In this document: positions 47,898 through 57,700 of the stretch, in pieces
Layout: every line of letters begins with the position of its first letter
How positions within the stretch are numbered: the first letter of the stretch is position 1
Source of the DNA: Anoplopoma fimbria
Lineage: Eukaryota; Chordata; Actinopteri; Perciformes; Anoplopomatidae
DNA: 64,000 nucleotides
Assembly: GCF_027596085.1 (NCBI RefSeq)
Contig: NC_072472.1
Coordinates: forward strand, 17,795,971 to 17,859,970
Reading direction: 5' to 3'
The notes under the pieces: model-generated
Told to the model about the DNA's origin: nothing
Databases searched by the model: none
The model's input: only the letters and a program-made list of their open reading frames with translations
Position numbers and translations under genes: made by a program

Positions 47898-48070
47898 TAT
47901 AAGATAAGATAAGATAATCCTTTATTAGTCTCGCAGCGGGGAAATTTGCAATTGTATTTGGTAGTAGACACAATCAAAACAAGTACTTGAAAAGTACATC
48001 ATCTTATTCATTATTTACAGCAAACACATCGATCATACATTGCAAATACAGGACAGTATCATACAGCATA
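47898..48070 (-). mobile_element. Antisense retroelement 3' end with GATAA tail
   Basis: On the + strand: (GATAA)n at about 47900-47917, then tcctttattagtctcgcagcggggaaatttgca. This is very close to a repeat terminus that is common in teleost genomes. Read on the minus strand it ends with AATAAAGG followed by a TTATC simple tail, as expected of a LINE or LINE-dependent 3' end. The body would lie to the right and is decayed; the end near 48070 is approximate. It sits about 430 bases upstream of the protocadherin exon. Confidence 0.7.
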
Positions 48071-48463
48071 TTTAAACACATGTCCCATATTTAAGTATTA
48101 AATGTGGTGGTATAGCATGGGATATCTAAAAAGTGTATGTATTCTGAATTTATTCTGCTGCCGCTAATTTGCAAACTCATTATTAAGGTCCATAACCTCA
48201 CGCTTTTCATATATTTCTACCTTATATAATCTGCAGAATAATAACAGTGCAAAAGACTGTTTAATATTTAGAAGCGTTTAATATTTAATACTATTTTTCG
48301 ACTTTTGAGGAGTGAACTTTATGAGGCCAGCACAATTCAGACGGTAGTCTTAAATGGTAGAGTTCTGAGCTGTAACTGTTACCATCCAACCTGCTGGGCG
48401 TCTCCACGGAAACATCAAACGAAAGGAAGGGTGTAGTCGAAAATACTTTCCCTGTGTCGGAGA
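48071..48463. other. Intron sequence just upstream of the exon
   Basis: AT-rich, with no recognisable element besides the acceptor signals that follow. Confidence 0.5.
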
Positions 48464-48498
48464 TATTAATTTGTTGTCTCTCTGTTTTTTTTTTGCAG
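48464..48498 (+). promoter_or_regulatory. Splice acceptor region (branch-point candidate, polypyrimidine tract, AG)
   Basis: Immediately before the protocadherin exon there is a T-rich tract (48471-48495) ending in gcag at 48498. A TATTAAT sequence at 48464-48470 places a branch-point-like A about 30 bases upstream of the exon. This fixes the exon start at 48499 and shows the gene runs on the + strand. Confidence 0.85.
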
Positions 48499-48718
48499 CA
48501 CCCCCATCGGCGAGTGACCTTCTCCACCACCAACCCCGTGCAGGACCTGCAGGACGCCTCTCAGCACAGCTACTATGACAGCGGCTTGGAGGAATCGGAG
48601 ACTCCCAGCAGCAAGTCATCGTCTGGTCCACGCATTGGACCCCTGACCCTGCCTGAGGACCACTACGAGAGGACCACTCCAGATGGCAGCATTGGAGAGA
48701 CCGAGCACCCTGAAAATG
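48499..48718 (+). CDS. pcdh7: Internal exon of a delta-1 protocadherin (probably pcdh7), cytoplasmic CM3 region
   Basis: The exon starts in phase 0 directly after a polypyrimidine-AG acceptor and ends in phase 1 before a GT donor, giving 73 codons plus one base. Residues 4-8 are RRVTF, the CM3 motif of delta-1 protocadherins, which is an RVxF-type docking site for protein phosphatase 1. Residues 24-40 are SYYDSGLEESETPSSKS, and a block containing LPEDHYERTTPDGSIGE follows at 51-67; both are hallmarks of this family's tail. Protocadherins of this group are single-pass cadherin-superfamily adhesion receptors, and this part lies in the cytosol. From memory, PCDH9 and PCDH11 read RRVTFHLP here, while PCDH1 and PCDH7 read RRVTFS, so this is the PCDH1/7 type. 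The huge flanking introns favour PCDH7. The exon is clearly GC-richer, with more C/G third positions, than its surroundings. The family continues with D-L-R-P-L-P after E-N, which fits the phase-1 end (G|AT = Asp). Exon identity is near certain; paralogue choice is about 0.75. Confidence 0.95.
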
Positions 48719-48724
48719 GTACGC
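48717..48724 (+). promoter_or_regulatory. Splice donor of the protocadherin exon
   Basis: The exon ends ...AATG and the intron begins GTACGC at 48719. The GT is at the place where coding similarity to the family stops. The donor departs from the usual GTAAGT at intron positions 4 to 6, so it is weaker than average and may allow read-through. Confidence 0.75.
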
Positions 48725-49002
48725 TGACAATCCCTCTCTATTCTGTCGTGTTCCCTATGAATATGCATTTAAATGTAAATTACTCTAATAGGCTCTTTTT
48801 GTGTGTTTTTGGTGTGTTTTTTTTTTGCGATGGAGACATTGGTGGGAGATTTGTTGTTGTTGCTCTGTGGCCATTTTAGAGTGGAAATGCTGTGGCACCC
48901 GTGACGTTGACTTGCTGTGTTTGTCGATGACTGCGTGAAATGTTATTGGTTTTTAAGCAGACCTGTGCTTGTGTAGGTGGTTGTGTGGGCATATATGAAT
49001 GG

Positions 49003-49003
<1 letters not shown>

Positions 49004-49057
<54 letters not shown>
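49004..49057. repeat. (TG)27 microsatellite
   Basis: Perfect TG repeat of about 54 bp, about 290 bases downstream of the exon. Confidence 0.97.
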
Positions 49058-49059
<2 letters not shown>

Positions 49060-50239
49060 ATCAGGGCTGGAGTTAGCAGTGCCTCCATCCTCCTCATCAG
49101 CAGGTCCGCTGTCAGACTTCCTTAATGACCCTCTCTCACAAGTGTGCTAATTAAAAAGCCCAACTAATGGAGCATTTGCCCTCTAAATAAATCTGAACCA
49201 TGACATCTGTGCAGACAACACTGTGTTTACTCTAAGCATTTCCTTGCCGCAAGCTGGAGCCATGTTACACTGCAGATTACTGTAGGTGAGCAGGAGCCAT
49301 TATTTCTAGGCACAGTAATCAATTCACAGGCTGAACAGCGATGGTCTCAGTATAGGTCTGTATATAAAATAAAAAAATCTGAACCAAAGCTGTAACTGAT
49401 GTTTTCTGAACTGTGTATCGTTAAATTAATTTCGCCACCTTAAGCTGCCAAACATAATCCATTACCTGTCTTGTAACACACTATGATAAGTGATTCACAT
49501 GGTGCCTTTCCTGTCATTGTAGCATTTTGCATTGCACCGCTCTCTGGATTAGGACACTTTTACATGGCGCTGGTCTCGGCCTTCTCCTTATATTTGTATT
49601 TCATTAGTCTGTTGTGGTTTTTAAGAGGGTGTGTGGTTCCTGCTTTTTATGCACATGGATTTTAGGGCTAAGTAATAAGGCTTTTTTACTGTCTTGTGCA
49701 AAATAGGGTATGTATCAGCAAACACTTGATAGAGCTGTTGATCAGCATTGACAATCACTTTGTCACAGTGTCAGTGAAAAAGACACAGATGTACCTTTTG
49801 TCAGTGGGGCTGTACATCCTTTAGAGCGGAGAGAGATTCTGGGTTTCTTTTTTTTTTAAAGCAAGGAAAAGAAACTATTTCAATCCCAAGCACTCCCGGT
49901 TGCAAAAACGTTGCAGGATCAAAGGCTAAGATGTGTCACCGTCACACCAAAACAGCAGATGACAAAGTTCTATTATTAGTGCAGGAGTGTAGTTGCGTGG
50001 TGATGCATTGCCTCTTTACTAGACAATCATGTTGGATCTCGTTAGCTAGCTTATTCATCTGTATTGCAAATGTTTATTGTTTATTTCTTAATGTCAATTA
50101 GTGACACCATTATTTGAGTATGGGAGGGGGTGGTGGGAATGCTAAAGAGGATAAGTCCTGCCTATAGCGCAGTTCCCTCTGGCTCTATAGAGGTCAGAGA
50201 TTGCTTAGCATCCCGGTTAATAGATAGAGTTAGTCACCC
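49058..50239. other. Non-coding stretch without a recognised gene
   Basis: Intronic sequence with no recognised feature. Confidence 0.5.
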
Positions 50240-50349
50240 ATGTACAGATTGGCTGTTTACCATGAAAGCCCACTGAAGCAAATTTGTGATTTGTTATTTT
50301 GGGCTAAACAAAATTAATTGAATTGAATTGAATTGAGTTGAATTGAATT
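50240..50349 (+). mobile_element. LINE 3' end with AATTG repeat tail
   Basis: The stretch gcccactgaagcaaatttgt, then gatttgttattttgggcta, then about seven AATTG pentamers (50314-50349, one GAGTTG variant) is the familiar 3' end of a teleost L2/CR1-type LINE family. The consensus reads roughly GAGGCAAATTTGTGATTTGTGATTTTGGGCTATA and then an AATTG tail. No coding part remains, so it is a 5'-truncated copy. The left limit is approximate. Confidence 0.75.
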
Positions 50350-51280
50350 TAACAGCCCATGTGCCAACAGTTGACTATTTCCTTTTGCTCTTTGCACTTC
50401 GGATCCGTAATATATGCATTTTCTTTTTTTTGCTATTGCTGAAGCTTATTATTGTGTTTGTCCCATCTGCAGAAAACAGGTTTTGTCAGACAGGGTTTTC
50501 TTTGTTGTCAGCAGCAGGAGAGCAAGATTGCGAGTGGAGATGGAGCAGTTTAAAAAATGAAAAGATGGCACAAGATGGGGGAGATGTTAGATTGTGACAG
50601 GGAGCGGGGACTAAGAGTGTCTGACAAGGAGGCAAAGCCCATAGGATGAGCACATAGGACCGGGAGATGTGAAGATGAACTGCTAACCAAGGATAGACCT
50701 AATTAAAATGTGATTCCCACTGCAGGGAGATAACAAAGAGCCCACATAAAATGAAGGATTAGACAGAAAAATCAAACGAGACGGAGGAATTCCTCCCCAG
50801 CTCCACCTGAATGGTGACGTGAAGTCTTTTTTTTTTTTTTTTTTTTTTATAAGCTATTGAGTGACAGCGTGACAGGTTGTACTGGTGCAGAGCTTTGTTC
50901 ATTGCAGTAGAGATGACTGACAGGCTAAAAATGGGGAGGTGAGCATGATGTGTCACTCCATTTAAGTTGGATGAAACGCAATATATGAACCCAAAGACTG
51001 TCAGCCTTTGCATCACGGGGCCCCGAAATATTAACATGGATGTGTGTTTTGTTGTACAAGTTGAGCGTTGACAGTGGTGAATCTACATTGCGAGAGTATG
51101 TCAATGGAAAAACTGTAGTGGAATATGATGTAGTTCATGATATATTTTAGATCCACTTTTGGAAATGATGGTGTCAGCCACACCTTAACTGAATTGGTCT
51201 TGCATTAGCCTTGGCTTGGCGGTCATTCCAGTGTGACTGCATCTCAGTCAATGCAGTTCCTTTACTCAAAAGACCAGGCT
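50350..51280. other. Non-coding stretch with a poly-T tract
   Basis: Intronic sequence containing 22 consecutive T at 50827-50848. Nothing else recognised. Confidence 0.5.
50827..50848. repeat. Poly-T tract
   Basis: 22-bp T homopolymer; it may be the antisense tail of a retroposed copy, but no body is recognised. Confidence 0.93.
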
Positions 51281-51748
51281 GCAACCTCCGATTCTGAAAA
51301 GTGAAGACAATGGAGAGGTGTCTTAAACTTGCATTCTCTCTTCTAGCAATCAGGGGGCGACTCCTCCGGTTGCAAAAAGAAGCCCGACTGAATGGAAGTC
51401 TATAAGAAAACGACCCTACTTCTCACTTGATGTATTACCTCAATAAAAATTGTGAAGATGAGTTTATGGGCTCAATCTCTAGTCTCAAATCTTCTTCAAT
51501 ACAGCATGATGATTATTGAGTAAATTCTGTTCCCATTTAGAGAAAAATAAATGAGAAAGCAGGATATGCTTTAGGGTGGGATTCCCTTGGTAGTGACAAG
51601 TCACTACCAGAGCCATATACGGCATCTTTACATCACAAAAGAAGATGGCGACGGCCACAATCCAAGATGGCGAGGGCCACATTTTCTTAACTTGAGGCCA
51701 ATGGGTCACATCACGACGACTACTTCCACTTCTTAGATACAGTTTATG
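51281..51748. mobile_element. Widespread teleost dispersed repeat, nearly complete
   Basis: The order gcaacctccg, gaggtgtcttaaacttgc, agggggcgactcctccggtt, gcaaaaagaagcccgactga, cctacttctcacttgatgta, ttcttcaatacagcatgatg, gctttagggtggg, gatggcgacggcc, caatgggtcacatcacgacg, and the end acttcttagatacagtttat matches a repeat I know from many teleost genomic sequences. It looks only moderately diverged. I do not know its class for certain (non-autonomous DNA element or SINE-like). Open frames within it are not genes. Confidence 0.8.
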
Positions 51749-54700
51749 TTTAAGACATGCTCATATTAAGGATATTTATGCCAGTGATTGTTTATCAGCA
51801 AATAATAGATTAACGCAGTTGATTACATTATATATAATGTTGCTCTATGTCTTTTGAGGATCCTTGCAGACTGAAGTCATATGACCTTCGTTGGGTTAGA
51901 TCGGGTAACAGAGAGGAAGGAGAGTGTGTGGTCTGTAACAGTCTCTGGTTCCCTGAGGTACCCATCAACATATACCCTTGTGGTTCTAGCCTTTGGAATT
52001 AGGGGAAGATTCAAACTACAGTAATAACATTTCTAATATATGACATGTATGCTGCTTGATGTGCAGCAATTAATTTCTGGAGTTCCTTTTTTCATATGCC
52101 TGAGCAGCTGCTCCCATTTTTTTTTCTTCTAATTCTTGTCTTCAGGCTGTGTTAGAGTGCATTCCATTTCAGTTTCCCCATGTGTATTTTCCACTCTTAT
52201 GTTTGGGCGTGTGTAGCGTGCACATCGCTCAACTGTTGGTTAATCTCGTAAAAAATGTTTATCCGTCGGTTTCGTGAGCGTGTGCACCTGCATGCATGTA
52301 TGTGTTTGTTTGCATTGGAGGGTGTTGCATCACACCCCGAATCTCTAAATCATTTTGATTACAGTGGTATTTTACTTTAATAGACTCTCATCATAATCAC
52401 TGAGCTCTTTAATTCTTTTTAAATTGATTGCTTTAGACAGCATGAAAACTGCTTATCTTGTGCGTCTGCTCGCTGTCAATATGCACAATGTGTCCTCCAC
52501 AGTAAAACATTTAGAGGAAGACCGAGGACCGGTCTCTGTCTGTCCCTTCTGTCCATCCACCATGTCTCAGGCACTGCTGATCAGGTTTTGATTAATGGTC
52601 CAGGTAAATCTTATACCAGGTGGCCATCTGGAACCCCCCCCACAGTGTTAATGTTTTGTGTTTAAATAATGAATATTGCTGGACATATTTCGTAAGCCAT
52701 TTTGGTGTCAATTGCAAGTGACAATTCATTTTTTTAAAGATGAGACCACCCTAACATTTTATGTTAATACTTTTAGGGGTCTCAAGAGTCAATCACTATT
52801 TTTCAAACACTTGATTTACCGTGTTTTTGTCACTCAAGAATACTTTACTTTGATTTTGCTGACACTGATTAGACAACATTTATTATCTTTAATTCTTGAG
52901 CTGACTTTGTCTGATTTTGTTTCACTTAGTTTCTCACCTCTTTGCATAAATTGTTTATCATAACAAAAAAAACATTGCCAGCTTTTTTTTAATCTACATC
53001 AACCCAAGCCATTGAGCCTATTTTGAGCCCCAGCACACACCTGGAGTCACATAAGACATAACTAACATTATTTAACCTCTGGCTCCCCAAAAACCCTGGG
53101 CGTGAGTCATCCAGGACTCTCGATAGGCCTCTGGTCTCTTCTTGGTACACAAGTTTAACCGGCAATCCCGTCATGTCCAGTCCAACCGAGACAATAATCA
53201 CTCTCCCGGGTGTCACTGGTTAGGCATCTTGGCTGTGATATGAGGGTTAGCACCGATAGGACACTGGTGGATTGAAGACTTGCACCAGCTAATACACACA
53301 CACACACAACAATAACTCAATTGACCACAGATGGAGGAATTTTGATGTGGCCCGTTGCCCAGCATGAGGTCTCCCTGTGTCTTCCTCTGTGCGGACTCAC
53401 TGCCATATGGGCTATTGAGAGGGCTGAGATAAAATAGAGTAAAATGGTGTTTGCATGATGATGAGGTTCTTTAGTAATGCTGTCTGATTTTTTCTGCCTT
53501 AGATCTATCAGATGATGCATGTGGCGTCGTATATTTGTTCTTTTTGAACTCCTGTCAGGGATTTTCCTCTGCTTTCAGGGCTTGCCATATCAGTATCATA
53601 CAGGTTTTAGCCATCACTGCTTTGACATCATGAGTTCCCTCTGCATATCTGGTTTTGGTGGCTCGCTCGTGTACAAAGCAAAGGGAAACATTTTCGATCA
53701 AAGAAAGATTTGGAGGAAGACGATGTGCAGACACAGAGGCAGATTGTCAGCATGATGGGGCTTGTTTGTCCTGTGAGTGTCAGTCTGGGCCCCTGCCCGG
53801 GTGCCAGTAGTGCTGAAGCAGGGCGGTGAGTTTCCTCCGACGCATGTCGTTGTATCTTGTCAGAGTCCCTGCCTGTTGTGCTATGAAATGAAGCAGACCA
53901 TTTCAGCCTGTACCAGCCCAGTGGCCTATGCCAGCCACTGCTGGACCTGCCACCACCCGAGCAGGGACAGGTCATGGGACTGGCAGTTTTGTGGAAGCTT
54001 CTTTTGAAAAAAAAAAAGTCCTTACAAGTGGTCCCCTAAGGCAAGTTGTCATGAGTAATACGCTTATAAAGCCGAGCTCATTCTAGCACATGCATTATGC
54101 TCTGCTCACATCAGCCGCCGCTATTTGTTAACCCCCCTCCTACAATTGTTTGTAATTTCATTTCAGAGCAAATAGGTCACTGGAAGAGCATAACTGGAGC
54201 AGAATTAAACTCCATAACACCGTGGACAATGGTTAAATGCAGCCCTTTAACAAATGACTTTGTGGGAGAATGCAGCTGAATCCAAAATGGAACTGATGAT
54301 GTGTCAACGCGTCACAGCTTTGAATGTGTCTAGATTCCCCTTCGCCCAATTTGAATCTAAAAAATGTGCTTCCGCTCGTGTGGTCACTCACAATGAGACC
54401 AACACATTCGTCCCCCAAACTTTGGCCACACACATTACAGTGTTTGTCAAATGACTGCAGACAGGCCAGACCTTTGAACAGGCACCATGTGAGAGAAAGG
54501 ACATGGTATCACAGCTCTGACCATTAACTGTAGCAAAGTATGTAATTGGCTTAATATCTTTCAGAGTGAACTGACACATTATTCTCTGGCAGAGATTGCA
54601 GCCACATGTGAAATCCAAGTCCCATTATTCCAATAAATCTACCGCTTGCATTCAATTTCAGACTACCTTCTTTTAAAACATAAAAGTGATTTCTCTGTAG

Positions 54701-57700
54701 TTTCATCATTTTGTCCAGCTGACTGAAATATTTTGTAGCAGGTTGTCATAACCTGAAAGTTATTTAAGCTGTTCTTTTCACAGTTCTAATGTGTCGTAAG
54801 TAGTTTTTTGTTTTTTTTATCTCTTTAAGGAAATAGAGGAGAGAATACAAAAAAATGGAAAAATGGATGTTTTATAATAAAAACATGTATCTAAATGTTG
54901 TTTGAATAATAAAGAAGAATAAAGCAATGATCATAAGTGATTTAGTAGAAGGTTTCTGGAACATGTTTCTCAAGACAGATTCCCAGTCCTCTTCACTTTT
55001 AATTGAGATATGCACAAGCTACTCAGCTCTTATCCACATGTAGCCTATATAACATGGATGAAAAAAAATGAAAAAACACAGATGAGTGCTCTGAATTATG
55101 CGCAGAAAGAAAAGTCCACGCATATAAGCACACATTAGGTTCCATAAATAGTGCTTTTAACACCATGCTGCCACTGAAAATGTCCGGTTTTAGCACTAAG
55201 CTTGTGAAATGAATGTGTGAGCCAGTATGCCTAAGCCAGTATCCCTAAGCTTTAGATGTGCTCATGTATTACTCTAACAAAAGTGGATGGCTCTCTGTAC
55301 TTAGGCAAAAAATTGGATAGCACGCTGCCTGCTCTTGCTACGCCAGTGAGTCTGGGCAGCAGCATGCTGAAGCAGCAGGTTTGGGGGTGGTAATGTGTGT
55401 GTGTGCACGTAAATGCGGGCTTGAAAGTACAAGTTTACAAAGACACATGGAGAAAAAATTCTTAATTAGCCCGGTGTAGCTCGTGGCTATAAGAGACACT
55501 CTCTTTTAGTGTCCACTGGCAGGTCCATGGGACCCTGAGTTGAAACTTTAAGGATAATTATGGAGGCAGAAATAGAAAGTGGCGGTAGAGCTCTGTGCTC
55601 TCTGTGGGTCTTACCCAGTCTCACCCCAGATGTGATTCGTAGAGCAGGTAGAGCGCTGTGCATCGGGGAGGGGATGCTGGCTAGGGGCCAGATCCACTTC
55701 AACCTCAGTTGGTCGGGCAGCTCAAGCCGGCATCAGAGAAAGGCCCCCAGGGGTCACCTCTCCATCATAGTGTGATGGCGACCGAGAGCCGCTGAACCTC
55801 CCTCTAACTAGTGTTCTGCCCTTCAATGATGGATGGCACTTGAGGGACTGGAATTGTACTGTATGGGTCTGACATGCGTTTCCTTATTTCCAGTGAGTTA
55901 CAGAGGAATGGAGTCGCTTTCGCTTTCAGGCTTTCTCACAGTCAGTTGAGGATACGTCAGAATTCACTGCGGTTCAAGGACCTTACAAACCCGATGAGGA
56001 CTACATCCAGTGAAACCGAAGGAGTCATCTGTACACTAAATGGAAACTAGCTGAGCTTTTTTTTCTTCTTCAAATTGAAATATCCTCCAGGTGTTAGGAT
56101 CAATTCCTAATTTGCAGTTTTGTGTTAACATGGTATATCATGCAGTCAATATTCTACATGCCTTAAGCTAAAGAGAAATTACTTGAATTTGTCTTGCTTA
56201 ACCTCATGGCCAAGCGAGTAAAAGGGTTTTGCATTTAATGTGACATTAAACATAACATTTACAGATGCAAACATACATTTGGCTTTCAAAAAGTCACTTT
56301 AAAAATCCCTTTCTGGCACATGCTATCCCTATCCCTATTCTCAAGACAAAAGGAGAGTAATTGTGACAGAATTTAGCACAAGGATGTAGATTGTTTCCAT
56401 CATTTCTGCTGGATCTCTGCTCTAATTAAAGAGCATTGTAAAGCGTTCATTTTGGAATATGAACGATTTTTGCTGGTTCTAGACTACAGAGCTAAAACAG
56501 AGACATGATGATCTTAGTACAATTCCTTGGATACCACCAAAGGTCCATTTTATTTTTAAGCAATTATACGATTTTGTTCACTTTCCCTGCGGCTATCTCC
56601 CTCTCAGATGGCCATGTTGCAAGGTCCCAACACTTGTCACTCATCTTGATGAGCTGTCTACTTTGAAACAGTATCTAGCCTGGAGATGAGGTACCCATCA
56701 AACATGCAGCCACCACAGGCACTGAAAAAACAGATGGCGAGTGCAGCCACTTTAATAAAAAAAAAGCGACGGCAATGTTTACTCTTGTTGGGCATTTGCT
56801 GCGTGTCTCTTTTTTGTCCTTCTCTTCCTGCTTTCCCACTTTATTGTTGTTATTGCTTCGGCTCCACTTGCACTTGATAGCCCCAATTTAGTTCGCCACA
56901 AGCCACATTCACATGACACAAAGGCATGGCGGATATGCCAAACATAAAAAAAAAAAAATCTTGCTGAGAAGTCTCTGCATTTCAGCTATGCACACCAAGG
57001 GTCACAGACAGACCTGGGCTGCTGCGCCGTTTACTTGACCCAATTTACCCATCGGTTCATTAAAATTTCATTCTCTCAGACCATAATGTAGTGGATGTTC
57101 TGTCTGTTTATGTTATTTTAATGTGATGAAACATTTATATTGCTGGTTTTAATGTCCCTTCACAAGACAGGGCAAGTGCAGGTGTGGTCTTCCTTCAATT
57201 AACCAAAATACTTTGGGCCTCCCCGATGGGCACAAATGTTCGCCGCCTCTTCCCTCACATTTACTCTCACACCGAGCAAATATTAGGTCAACTGGGTTAT
57301 TGCGTAAGATTGTTATTTTCGTCGGAGGGGTTCAACAACATCAAAGGACATGAACATTGACCCGTCTTCGCCATGTCGAAGCTTGCGAAAGTCAATCAAA
57401 CACATGCATCTGAACGCAATGGATCAGTAAGGAACAACGGGGGGGGTGGAATCACGCTGGCCTTAAAAGTCGATATGATGACCCCCCGCTGCCTTCGGTG
57501 TTTTGGGTTTCTCTTTAAGTCCATATTTAAAGACAGAAATTTGTAGTTTCCTTTAATAATTATATTCAATCAATGTTCTTGATTCAGTGGGATTTTTTTT
57601 TATTTTTTCCCTTGCCTTAATCAAAGCCTTGTTAGAAAAAGCTACCGCCTGGCGGAGGGTAGAGACGGGTGGAGCAGCATTGGGAAATTGCTGCTGTTCT

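Noticed and set aside
48454..48498. In-frame Met upstream of the protocadherin exon as a start codon
   Set aside because: The stretch is the intron's branch-point and pyrimidine region. Family similarity begins exactly after the AG, and this exon is internal in the family.
48350..48730. 126-codon minus-strand frame over the exon
   Set aside because: Shadow of the real + strand exon; no independent similarity.
51485..51709. 74-codon minus-strand frame
   Set aside because: Lies wholly within the dispersed repeat 51281-51748.
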